From Chloroflexota bacterium (GTDB taxonomy: Bacteria; Chloroflexota; Dehalococcoidia; Lucifugimonadales; UBA3495), in assembly GCA_028874075.1 (NCBI GenBank), contig JAPPLU010000077.1:1-34092 (forward strand): a stretch of 34,092 bases of DNA, read 5' to 3'. Position 1 is the stretch's first letter; every line of letters starts with the position of its first letter. The notes below the pieces were generated by a model. That model was given only the letters and a program-made list of their open reading frames with translations, searched no databases and was not told the DNA's origin. The translations under genes were made by a program, and so were the position numbers. Shown here piece after piece: positions 1-6,834 of the stretch.

Positions 1-2
1 GT

Positions 3-746
3 TTAGGAGCGGAATCCTCACTTAGCCACCTGTCCGAATTTCCGGGTCCACCTCACCTGTTGGAACGTGGAAGGTTTGACGAAGCCATAGATCAAATTAC
101 CCACCTATTGCCTCGTTCAGAGACTTCTCCAGAAGAGGAAAAGCTATCTAACATGTTGGTGGAGTCGGCTTGGCGTGCCTACCAGGGAGGCGACTATAGA
201 GAAGCTATTGTTAGATTAGAAAATGCTATGTCATATCGTGATACAGCTCACCTCAACCACACTTGGGGAGTGATAGAACGGGACGAAAATAGATACGGAA
301 CCGCACGCGAAAAATTTAGAAAAGCCGTTACATTAGATGACAGCAGGCTACCGACTTGGAGGAGTTGGGGCAAAATGGAGCAGCGATTAGGGAACTGGGA
401 TTCTGCATTAAACTGTTTTTCGCAGGCTACGAAGCTACCTGGTTCAGATCCGCAAGACTTCCACTCTCTTGGAGTGTGCTTCTCTCGGGTTGCGAATTTA
501 AGGCATGGAGAGGACAGGATTAGAACTCTCGATCAAGCAGAAAACGCTCTAAAGAGAGGGTTCTACAGGAATCCCATCGGATATCGAGAAACGCACCATA
601 ACGTAGTGAATTGTCATTCACTCGCACTTACGCTAGACCGATTGGGCCGCACCAAGGAAGCCTTAATTCAATGTAAGAACGGACTTCGCCTAGAGCCAAA
701 CAACGAGAGGTTAATGGATCTGCAATATTCACTAACACGAAAGTAA
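3..746 (+). CDS. TPR-repeat protein, C-terminal part (5' end outside window)
   Basis: The reading frame is open from base 3 to the stop at 744-746. The TTG at 60 is therefore only the first possible start inside the window, and the gene almost certainly begins upstream. The visible part consists of tetratricopeptide-like helical pairs: GRFDEAI near the start, then a GGDYREAIVRLENAM unit, a RYGTAREKFRKAVTLD unit, a NWDSALNCFSQATKL unit, and a last one ending KNGLRLEPN. TPR arrays bind proteins or peptides. C-terminal arrays of this kind often end large multidomain proteins, including STAND NTPases, but nothing upstream can be seen, so the function is unknown. Base composition is clearly AT-richer than the genes that follow from 872 on, which suggests a transferred gene. 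It converges on the crotonase gene. Confidence 0.75.
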   Translation, partial: LGAESSLSHLSEFPGPPHLLERGRFDEAIDQITHLLPRSETSPEEEKLSNMLVESAWRAYQGGDYREAIVRLENAMSYRDTAHLNHTWGVIERDENRYGTAREKFRKAVTLDDSRLPTWRSWGKMEQRLGNWDSALNCFSQATKLPGSDPQDFHSLGVCFSRVANLRHGEDRIRTLDQAENALKRGFYRNPIGYRETHHNVVNCHSLALTLDRLGRTKEALIQCKNGLRLEPNNERLMDLQYSLTRK

Positions 747-779
747 GATGTATCCCGTATTTGGTTTGTTTTTGTACTG

Positions 780-802
780 GAATGTTCGTCCATTGAACAT
801 TC
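780..802. terminator. 8-bp inverted repeat between convergent genes
   Basis: A perfect stem, GAATGTTC pairing with GAACATTC, has a 7-base loop and lies between the convergent TPR and crotonase genes. No T-tract follows on either strand, so a role as a bidirectional terminator is only inferred from position. Confidence 0.3.
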
Positions 803-871
803 TAAACTCATACTTGTGACTTCCTCACTATACAGGTCTAACATACTTGACAAGAAATCATAACCCTCCCC

Positions 872-1651
872 CTACCTCGCCCCATATTCCGGCTTCCTTT
901 TCTCCACAAAGGCCCTTGCCGATTCCTGGAAGTCCTCCGTTTTGTGCAGCTGCAGGGGTTGCAGGTACATGCCGGCGTCGTAGAGGTCCATTACCCACTG
1001 GCGGCGGGTTAGGCGGACGCCGGAGCGGGAGGCCAGGGGCGGGGCCTGCAGGACCTTGGCGGCCAGCTCTTTCGCGGCCTCCAGGTGCTGGCCGGTGGGG
1101 ACCAGGCGGTTGATGAGGCCCAGTCGGTAGAGTTCGTCAGCCGCTACCGGTTCGCCGGTAATGACCATTTCCGACAGGACCTTCGAGGGCATGAAGGCGT
1201 TGCACTTGGCCCAGACCCGGGCCCCGGGCAGGCCGCGGCGCGTCTCGGTGATGCCGAACTGGGCCTCCTCGGACGCCACGATCAGGTCGCACTCGCCGGC
1301 CAGGGAGAGCCCCGCGCCCAGGCAGTAGCCGTGGACGGCGGCGATGACGGGTTTCCAGTTGATGGTGCGGGCCAGGTAGCCCTCGGCGCTGGTGCCCCGG
1401 CTGCGGAGGGCGCTCTGGCGGGGCGTCATTGCCACGAACCGCTGCTTGATGTCGGCGCCGGCGCAGAAGGCCCGCCCCTCGCCGTGGATTATGGCCACCC
1501 AGGCCTCCTCGTCCATGTCGAAGTCCAGCAGCGCCTCCGCGATGTCCTCCTCGAACTGGTCGTTGACGGCGTTGAGGGCCTGGGGCCGGTTGAGGGTGAT
1601 GTAGCCGGTGCGCCCGTCGCGGTGGTAGGTCATGGTTTCGTATTCGGTCAT
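872..1651 (-). CDS. Enoyl-CoA hydratase/isomerase (crotonase) family protein
   Basis: A 259-residue protein of normal crotonase length. It has the first oxyanion-hole region AFCAGADIK (about residues 61-69) and the second, HGYCLGAGLSLAGECDLIVA (about 105-124), followed by AQFGITETRRGLPGAR. Crotonases hydrate, isomerise or hydrolyse acyl-CoA substrates in fatty-acid or aromatic-acid breakdown. Aligned by eye with mitochondrial enoyl-CoA hydratase, the second catalytic Glu (Glu164 in the rat enzyme) is kept in the ITET segment. The first (Glu144) is Ser in GAGLSLAG. The exact reaction is therefore uncertain and may not be simple hydration. ATG start at 1651. It is a single-gene unit, divergent from gpsA. 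Confidence 0.9.
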   Translation of the reverse strand: MTEYETMTYHRDGRTGYITLNRPQALNAVNDQFEEDIAEALLDFDMDEEAWVAIIHGEGRAFCAGADIKQRFVAMTPRQSALRSRGTSAEGYLARTINWKPVIAAVHGYCLGAGLSLAGECDLIVASEEAQFGITETRRGLPGARVWAKCNAFMPSKVLSEMVITGEPVAADELYRLGLINRLVPTGQHLEAAKELAAKVLQAPPLASRSGVRLTRRQWVMDLYDAGMYLQPLQLHKTEDFQESARAFVEKRKPEYGAR

Positions 1652-1964
1652 GGCTTGCCTCGCTTTTGAGATATTTGCGTGCTTAAGAAGTTCCCTGAGT
1701 CATCGGGGCTTATTTTCATCACCGGGCGGCCACAAGAGACGCCCCTAGGGAGTACCCCGGGGACTAACCAGCTCTGCTCCCCTTGTGTTCCTTCGCGCCC
1801 CTTCGTGGCGGACAGCCCTGTCTCGCAACAATACCTCGAATTGATAGGGATTTCGCTTCTACTTTACTGTGCTATCATAAACCCAGTGCTATATTTTATG
1901 CGCCCAGCAGGCATCCCCCGCCGCACGTGAGGATACCGGGGAAGGCTGGGAAACGAGCAGTAAT
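1652..1964. other. Divergent intergenic region, crotonase / gpsA
   Basis: These 313 bases hold no credible gene. The stretch around 1840-1900 is AT-richer and is where promoters for the two divergent genes would be expected. I could not find a -35/-10 pair with good spacing. Confidence 0.4.
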
Positions 1965-2969
1965 TTGACCACAGCCGCCGTCATAGTCGGAACCACCACC
2001 TGGGGCACCACCCTGGGAATTATACTGGCCCGCAAGGGCGTGCCGGTAACTATCCTGGCTCGGACGCCCGAGGAGGCCGACCGCCTGAACCAGCACCGGG
2101 AAAATCGCCGCCTGCTGCCGGGCATCTGGTTTCCCGATTCCCTGACGGTGGACAGCGACGTGGAAAAGACGGTGGGCGGCGCTGACCTGGTGGTGCTGGC
2201 GGTGCCTTCGGATCACTTCCGCAGCAACATTCAATCCATCGTCGAGCACCTGACACCGGAAACCACGGTAGTCAGCGCCTCCAAGGGGCTGGAGGCGCCC
2301 GACGGCAAGCGTATGAGCCAGGTTATGGAGGAGGAGCTTCCCCCCGAAATGCACCAGGGCATCTGCGTCCTTTCCGGCCCCAACCTGGCCAAGGAGATTG
2401 CCGAGGAGAAGCCGTCGGCCACAGTGGTGGCCGGCCGGAACCCGGACAGGACGGCGCTGGTCCAGGACACGCTGATGTCGCCCATCTTCCGCGTGTACAC
2501 CAGCGACGACGTCACCGGCGTGGAACTGGGCGGCACCCTGAAGAACATCATTGCCCTGGGCGCCGGCATCGCCGACGGCATGGATATGGGCCAGAACAGC
2601 AAGTCTACCCTGATCACCCGGGGCCTGGCGGAGATGACGCGGCTGGGTACGGCGGCAGGGGCCCAGTACCTGACCTTCGCTGGACTGGCCGGACTGGGAG
2701 ACCTGGTGGCTACCTGCTACAGTCCGCTGAGCCGCAACCGTTTTACCGGGGAGCAACTGGCCCAGGGACGCACCTGGCCGGAGATCAAGAAAATAATGGT
2801 CAACGTGGTGGAGGGGGTCAATACCACCGGCGCGGCCCTGGCCATGGCCCGGCGGCTGAACGTGGAGATGCCCATTGCCCAAGTTACCTACCGCATCCTG
2901 TTTGAAGACCTGCCCCCCAGGGAAGCGATGGTCGAGTTGATGTCGCGGCCGGCCCAGTCGGAATGGTAG
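1965..2969 (+). CDS. gpsA: NAD(P)H-dependent glycerol-3-phosphate dehydrogenase
   Basis: A 334-residue protein, typical for GpsA, which reduces dihydroxyacetone phosphate to sn-glycerol-3-phosphate for phospholipid synthesis in the cytoplasm. The N-terminal Rossmann fold starts at once (VIVGTTTWGTTLGIILARKG), followed by LVVLAVPSDHFR, ASKGLE, VLSGPNLAKEIAEEKP, VTGVELGGTLKNIIALGAGIADG with the catalytic Lys of the LKN motif, and the C-terminal GLGDLVATCYSPLSRN. The start is TTG at 1965. It is the only start that keeps the whole nucleotide-binding strand, although the Shine-Dalgarno is weak. The usual GAGxWGT fingerprint reads GTTTWGT, so the second Gly of GxGxxG is Thr, which is unusual. The rest of the family signature is intact. 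Confidence 0.93.
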   Translation: MTTAAVIVGTTTWGTTLGIILARKGVPVTILARTPEEADRLNQHRENRRLLPGIWFPDSLTVDSDVEKTVGGADLVVLAVPSDHFRSNIQSIVEHLTPETTVVSASKGLEAPDGKRMSQVMEEELPPEMHQGICVLSGPNLAKEIAEEKPSATVVAGRNPDRTALVQDTLMSPIFRVYTSDDVTGVELGGTLKNIIALGAGIADGMDMGQNSKSTLITRGLAEMTRLGTAAGAQYLTFAGLAGLGDLVATCYSPLSRNRFTGEQLAQGRTWPEIKKIMVNVVEGVNTTGAALAMARRLNVEMPIAQVTYRILFEDLPPREAMVELMSRPAQSEW

Positions 2970-2984
2970 CGGGCTGGGGAAGTC

Positions 2985-3066
2985 GCCCCCATCCCGACCT
3001 TCGCCGTTAAGGGGAAGGGAAAAGAGACCCCCAGGCTCCTGGCGGGAGCGGGCCAGGGTGAGGGGG
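2985..3066. repeat. Dispersed repeat family D, degenerate copy
   Basis: This segment starts CCCCCATCCCGACCTTCG, has an AAGGGGAAGGG core and ends CCAGGGTGAGGGGG. The reverse complement of its first half matches the repeat at 29770-29811, so it is a dispersed intergenic repeat and not part of gpsA. Confidence 0.55.
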
Positions 3067-3157
3067 ATGTCGCCAGGGAAGGAATCACCATTTTGAGAAC
3101 CCGAAATCCGGTAATTCCTAGCTGTTAATTCTCAACTCTTGATTCCCGCCTGTCGCC

Positions 3158-3628
3158 TCACCCACTCTTTCCTGACCGCTTCAATTCATCCAGACCCTCT
3201 TCCAGCGCCGTCCAGGGCAACAGGGCGCACTTGATGCGCACCGGGTACCGGCGCACCACCTGGAGAGCCACCAGGTCCTTCAGCTGGGCCACCTCGCCAG
3301 GTTCCAGTTCCCTGCCCTGCATCAATCGCCGGAACAGGCGGGCCATTTCGTCCAGTTCCTCCGCCGACTTCCCCTCCATACCCTCGGCCATCATGGACGC
3401 CGACGCCTGGATGATGGAGCAGCCCTGGGATTGGGAAGAGACCCGGTCCACCCGTCCCAGGCCATCGAACTGCGCCCTCAGGGTAACCTCGTCGCCGCAG
3501 AAGGGGTTGAATTCGTGGGCGGCCATGTCGGCCCGGTCCAGGGGTTCGCGGTGCCTGGGATTGCGGTAGTGGTCCATGATGGCCTCGCCGTACAGGCCAT
3601 CGAAGGAAACATCGGTGAACTGAGACAT
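3158..3628 (-). CDS. sufU: SufU/NifU-like iron-sulfur cluster assembly protein
   Basis: A 156-residue protein of the NifU_N/IscU/SufU fold. It starts with the typical LYGEAIMDHYRNPRHR segment (residues 12-26). Three Cys and one Asp expected to bind zinc or cluster are present: Cys44 and Asp46 in NPFCGDEV, Cys70 in SQGCSII, and Cys134 in VRIKCALLPW. The QASASMM segment after Cys70 is a family hallmark. The 18-20 residue insertion region before the last Cys and the lack of a following His favour SufU, which works with the desulfurase SufS. No sufS, sufB, sufC or sufD lies next to it in this window, so the gene is separated from the usual suf operon here. ATG start at 3628 with little Shine-Dalgarno. 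Confidence 0.9.
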   Translation of the reverse strand: MSQFTDVSFDGLYGEAIMDHYRNPRHREPLDRADMAAHEFNPFCGDEVTLRAQFDGLGRVDRVSSQSQGCSIIQASASMMAEGMEGKSAEELDEMARLFRRLMQGRELEPGEVAQLKDLVALQVVRRYPVRIKCALLPWTALEEGLDELKRSGKSG

Positions 3629-3790
3629 ACTATATTTTTCTGCCGCCCTGGGCCGAATCCGCCGGAGAGATGGGGCAGCGCCGTCCCGGAATTGGGCGGG
3701 CGAGCTGCCGGATATAGCTTACCACAATCGTTCCAACCGCCGGCCGACAGGGGCAAGGTTCCAATTCAGGTGGTTTCGTGTGTGAGGCCA

Positions 3791-3816
3791 GGGCAGACAC
3801 ATAGGTTTGCCCCTAC
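3791..3816. repeat. Dispersed palindromic repeat family A, copy 1
   Basis: The 26-base element starts GGGCAGACACATAGG and ends TTTGCCCCTAC. It is the reverse complement, with few changes, of the copies at 29167-29192 and 29692-29717. It lies in the 278-base gap between the sufU gene and the RuvC-like gene. Confidence 0.75.
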
Positions 3817-3906
3817 CATTGTGTCCCAGACCATCTAAACCGGAACGCTGCCCTGAAAAGGTAGTGGTTCGACCTCAGGCGCGGTAGACTCGGCGCTGTC
3901 CTTCAT

Positions 3907-4386
3907 TCACGAGCTCGCCCTGGCCCTGGCGGCCATGCGGCACAGATGGTAGTAGCCGATGGCCAGCGCCTCCCATTCGGGGGTGGACTTCCTGGCGCCG
4001 ATGAGCCTGAGCCGCCGCATGATGGCGTAGGCCAGCTGGTCCTGGGGTACCTGGGAGTGGCGGGCAATGGCGGCCCGCACCTCCTGCGCCGAGTAGGTGA
4101 ACAGGGGCAGTTGGCGGTCGGTGGCCCACCGGGCCAGGGAGCCGTCCAGCAGTTCCAGGGCCGGCGCCGGCCAGCGGATACCGGCCGGCTGCCCGTAGGC
4201 CACCGACCCGGGCGGCCAGCGGCCCGCCAGGCGGTCCAGGCTGTCCACCAGGTGGCTTACCCGCTGGGCGGCGTGCAAGGCGCGGCTGCGGGACAGGCGG
4301 ATTACTCCCGAGTCAATGGCGCCATCGGGCAGGAATACGGCCCAGCCCGTCTCGCGGACCCCGGCGTTCAGGGCCAGCAAAATCAC
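3907..4386 (-). CDS. RuvC-fold (RNase H-like) protein with altered active site
   Basis: A 159-residue protein of RuvC length from a GTG at 4386. The GTG overlaps the TGA of the upstream zinc-ribbon gene as GTGA, implying translational coupling. The order of elements matches RuvC Holliday-junction resolvase: strand ILLALNAGVRETGWAVF (IDPGxxxTGYGV in RuvC), a helix with RVSHLVDSLDRL, the SVAYGQPAG strand, LPLFTYSAQEVRAAI, and the C-terminal PEWEALAIGYYH (ADAADALAIAI in E. coli). By eye, all four metal-binding carboxylates are altered: Asp7 becomes Asn, Glu66 becomes Gly, and the C-terminal Asp pair becomes a Pro/Glu pair. It may be a non-catalytic junction-binding protein or use other residues. 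The fold assignment is inference and needs profile or structure confirmation. Confidence 0.65.
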   Translation of the reverse strand: MILLALNAGVRETGWAVFLPDGAIDSGVIRLSRSRALHAAQRVSHLVDSLDRLAGRWPPGSVAYGQPAGIRWPAPALELLDGSLARWATDRQLPLFTYSAQEVRAAIARHSQVPQDQLAYAIMRRLRLIGARKSTPEWEALAIGYYHLCRMAARARASS

Positions 4387-4673
4387 GGCAGCGTCCCTGC
4401 CAGGGCCGGGCGGTGGATGGAATTTGCGGACGCAGCCTTTCCGATGCCTGCCTGTCCGGAGCGCCCATCCACTCCTCCGCCTACCTGTCGCGAGTCTGTA
4501 CTCGCAGGCGGGAGTCTTGCCGGTAGGGGCAGCACAGTGTCTACCGGCGATTCCGGCTGGCTGTACAGTCCCACGTAGGAATACCTGCCGCACTGGAGAC
4601 ATATCCAGTCGTCGCAGTCCTTCGCCAAGTCCCCGCCACAGTTGCGGCAGGCCTTTAGAATATAGTTTATCAA
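4383..4673 (-). CDS. Small zinc-ribbon protein
   Basis: A 96-residue protein. The N-terminal part carries a zinc ribbon: ACRNCGGDL (Cys9 and Cys12), then KDCDDWICLQCGRYS with Cys20, Cys25 and Cys28. The remainder is Pro/Ser/Gly-rich and looks disordered. I chose the TTG at 4673 because a run of six G lies just upstream and no ATG is near. The longer frame back to 4937 crosses the palindrome and the probable promoter. The stop overlaps the GTG of the RuvC-like gene by four bases, so the two genes form a coupled pair. The role is unknown; the context suggests DNA binding together with the RuvC-fold partner. Confidence 0.6.
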   Translation of the reverse strand: MINYILKACRNCGGDLAKDCDDWICLQCGRYSYVGLYSQPESPVDTVLPLPARLPPASTDSRQVGGGVDGRSGQAGIGKAASANSIHRPALAGTLP

Positions 4674-4695
4674 GCGAACCCCCCATTGGTATGCT

Positions 4696-4717
4696 ATATA
4701 GAACAATTGTTCTATAT
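4696..4717. promoter_or_regulatory. 22-bp perfect palindrome, LexA-like operator candidate
   Basis: The inner 20 bases are TATAGAACAATTGTTCTATA, and the perfect symmetry extends one further base on each side. The core GAAC-N4-GTTC is that of the Gram-positive (DinR/Cheo-type) LexA box. It lies 23 bases upstream of the TTG of the zinc-ribbon gene. On the minus strand a consensus TTGACA (4735-4730) followed after 18 bases by AACAAT (4711-4706) gives a promoter whose -10 lies inside the palindrome, as expected for repression. SOS control is inference. Confidence 0.65.
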
Positions 4718-4899
4718 TGGCAGCGTTGTTGTCAAGGGGTCGAATGCTTTTGGGACGCTTCGTCTCAGGTGCTCCGGCTGGGAACCCGGCAGAGGCAAGG
4801 GCATCTTCGACACATCGCTGGCAGGCCCAACCGGCAACGGGTACAATTTGCCGGCCCGCACTCCGGCCTTTACTTGGCTGCGGCAATCGAGGGACACAA

Positions 4900-6141
4900 A
4901 TGGAAAACAGTCCGTCCGGTAACGGCAGCCCCTCCACGCCCTCCCTGGCACGCCGCCTGGTCGAAGTGGCGTGGGCCTTCCTGCCCCTGGGGTGGATTGC
5001 CTTCGGCGGCCCTCAGGCCCATATCGCCCTGCTGCAGGAGCGGTTCGTGGCCCGGCGGGGCTGGCTGGACGAGCAGCGCTTCGTGGAGCTTCTCGGGCTG
5101 GGCCAGGGACTGCCCGGCCCCACCTCCACCCAGATGGTGGTCGCCGTGGGAACCGCCCGGGCCGGACCCCTGGGCGGTTTACTGGCCTTCATCCTGTTCC
5201 TCTACCCGGCGGCCACCATCATGGCCCTGGCCGGCCTGGGCGTGGCCACCTTCCTGTCCGATGGCGGTCGACCCCAGTGGCTGGACGGCGTGCAGCCGGC
5301 CACGGTAGCACTGGTGGCAGTGGCAGCGTGGCGGCTGGGGACGGCGGTGATCAAGACGCGGCTGACTATGGGCCTCATGCTGCTGGGAGCGGCGGTGACC
5401 ATCCTGGTGCGGCAACCCTGGGCCTTCCCCGCCACCCTGGCCCTGGGCGGCGTGGTAACGATGATTGCCCTGAGGTCCCAACGCCACGATGCCGAACCGG
5501 CAGCCGGCGTCCCGCTGGACAACCTGGGGATCAACCGCGCTGTTGGCGGGGCCCTGCTGCTGCTTTTCTTCGGCCTGCTGGGAGGACTGATACTGGCCCG
5601 GCTTTTCCTGGATCAGACGTGGCTGCAACTGCTGGAGTCTTTCTACCGCACCGGTTCGCTGATTTTCGGGGGCGGCCAGGTGGTGCTGCCCATGCTGAGC
5701 GCCGAAGTGGTGGAGCCCGGGTGGGTAACGGAGCAACAATTCCTGGACGGCCTGGCCCTGATGCTTGCCCTGCCCGGGCCGCTGTTCAGCTTCAGCGCCT
5801 ACTTGGGCGCGGTGGCCGGGGGAGTGCCGGGCCTGTTTCTGGCATTCGTGGGGCTGTTCCTGCCGGGGGTGCTGATAATCTACGCGGTGCTGCCCTTCTG
5901 GGAGCGGTTGCGACGGTATCCCTGGGTGCGGATAGCCCTGGTGGGTGTCAACGCCGCCGCCATAGGCCTGGTAGTGGGCGTGGTCTTCCTGCTCTGGCAG
6001 CGGGCCGACCCCAGCGCCGCCGGGGCGGTAATTGCCTTGCTGGCCTTTGGCTCGGTGATGTTCTTCCGTATCCCCGCGCCCCTGGTCATCATTGGCGCGG
6101 GAGTCCTGGGCTGGCTCTTCAGCCTGGCAGGGCTGCTTTAG
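4900..6141 (+). CDS. chrA: ChrA-type chromate transporter
   Basis: A 413-residue integral membrane protein with two homologous CHR domains, each with several hydrophobic segments. The N-terminal half carries GWIAFGGPQAHIALL and GLGQGLPGPTSTQMV. The C-terminal half carries GSLIFGGGQVVLPML and LALMLALPGPLFSFSAYLGA. These paired FGG and LPGP motifs are the family signature. The family exports chromate or transports related oxyanions across the inner membrane; the true substrate in this organism is not shown. I chose ATG 4900, where GAGGGA precedes by a normal distance and the product starts MENSPSGNG. The frame is open further upstream to 4717, but that part crosses the opposite-strand promoter and is not hydrophobic. 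It is divergent from the zinc-ribbon unit. Confidence 0.9.
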   Translation: MENSPSGNGSPSTPSLARRLVEVAWAFLPLGWIAFGGPQAHIALLQERFVARRGWLDEQRFVELLGLGQGLPGPTSTQMVVAVGTARAGPLGGLLAFILFLYPAATIMALAGLGVATFLSDGGRPQWLDGVQPATVALVAVAAWRLGTAVIKTRLTMGLMLLGAAVTILVRQPWAFPATLALGGVVTMIALRSQRHDAEPAAGVPLDNLGINRAVGGALLLLFFGLLGGLILARLFLDQTWLQLLESFYRTGSLIFGGGQVVLPMLSAEVVEPGWVTEQQFLDGLALMLALPGPLFSFSAYLGAVAGGVPGLFLAFVGLFLPGVLIIYAVLPFWERLRRYPWVRIALVGVNAAAIGLVVGVVFLLWQRADPSAAGAVIALLAFGSVMFFRIPAPLVIIGAGVLGWLFSLAGLL

Positions 6142-6151
6142 GCCCCACCAC

Positions 6152-6210
6152 TCACAAAGAGAAGCGGAGCCACAGAGAGGTTTCCTCTGCGTCTCCGTTC
6201 CTCTCTGTGA
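6152..6210. repeat. Dispersed repeat family B, copy 1
   Basis: An imperfect hairpin starting TCACAAAGAGAAGCGGAG and ending CCTCTCTGTGA. Related copies lie at 26086-26156, 27544-27623 and 31895-31971. Here it fills the gap between the convergent chrA and small unknown gene, where it may act as a bidirectional terminator. Confidence 0.75.
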
Positions 6211-6216
6211 AAATCC

Positions 6217-6666
6217 TTAGCCCGAAAATTCCACGCCCACGCCCACAATTTCTATCTGCATGGAGCGCGTGTCCGGCGCGCCGTCGGCGAAGGTTACGCC
6301 CACGGTAACGTTCAGGCCCTTCTGCACTTCGGGGGAATCGGGAATTTCAAAGCGGGCGTCCAGGTTGTCTCCCTGCAGGTCCACCGCCATGTGCTCAGCG
6401 ATGCGTTTCTCGCCGTCGTACACGATCACCTCGTGTACCGTGGCGTGGGAGCGGGTGCGGAAGCTGACCAGGGCGGCCTGCGCCCGGGTGGCCTTGCCGT
6501 TGGACACCGCCAGGGTGGGAATGGGGAAGTGGACCCAGGTGTTCTGCCCGCCGGCCCCCTCGATGCGGACGAAGGGCCCGGTGTGGCGCACCGACGTGAT
6601 GCGGCTGAGGTATTCGACCTGCATGGTTGACCCGTGGACCCATTCTACATACGTGCCGTCTGCCAT
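6217..6666 (-). CDS. Small beta-rich protein of unknown function (possibly DUF6623-like)
   Basis: A 149-residue soluble protein. The ATG at 6666 is preceded by AGGAAG at good spacing, and a longer frame upstream to 7245 only shadows the peroxiredoxin gene. The N-terminal part has WVHGSTMQVEY and a VRHTGPFVRIEGAGG segment, then NTWVHFPIPT, and a hydrophilic-hydrophobic alternation typical of beta strands (VHEVIVYDGEKRIAEH, NVTVGVTFADG). No signal peptide or membrane segment is visible. From memory the WVHG and HFPIP segments resemble proteins annotated DUF6623, but I am not certain. It is divergent from the peroxiredoxin gene, with 168 bases between the two starts. Confidence 0.8.
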   Translation of the reverse strand: MADGTYVEWVHGSTMQVEYLSRITSVRHTGPFVRIEGAGGQNTWVHFPIPTLAVSNGKATRAQAALVSFRTRSHATVHEVIVYDGEKRIAEHMAVDLQGDNLDARFEIPDSPEVQKGLNVTVGVTFADGAPDTRSMQIEIVGVGVEFSG

Positions 6667-6795
6667 TTTCAACCCTTCCTGTGTGGACGTTGGGATTTGG
6701 TTGCCTTCCGGTGTGGGAAACCGACATTCGCTTTCTGACGGGATTATAGCCGGGAAGCGGGCGGCGGTACAGTGGGCGCGGGCCGGAGCCAAGCG

Positions 6796-6823
6796 TTGAC
6801 ATCTCCTTATGCCAGCATTTAAC
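6796..6823 (+). promoter_or_regulatory. Promoter candidate for the peroxiredoxin gene
   Basis: A consensus -35 TTGACA (6796-6801) is followed after 16 bases by TTTAAC (6818-6823), 4 of 6 matches to the -10. Transcription would begin about 6830, only a few bases before the ATG at 6835. This would make a leaderless or near-leaderless mRNA and would explain the missing Shine-Dalgarno. Confidence 0.45.
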
Positions 6824-6834
6824 TTGTGCCCGTT

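Noticed and set aside
4971..6308. 445-codon plus-strand frame overlapping chrA
   Set aside because: Pro/Arg/Gly-rich out-of-frame shadow. The chrA frame has membrane segments and family motifs.
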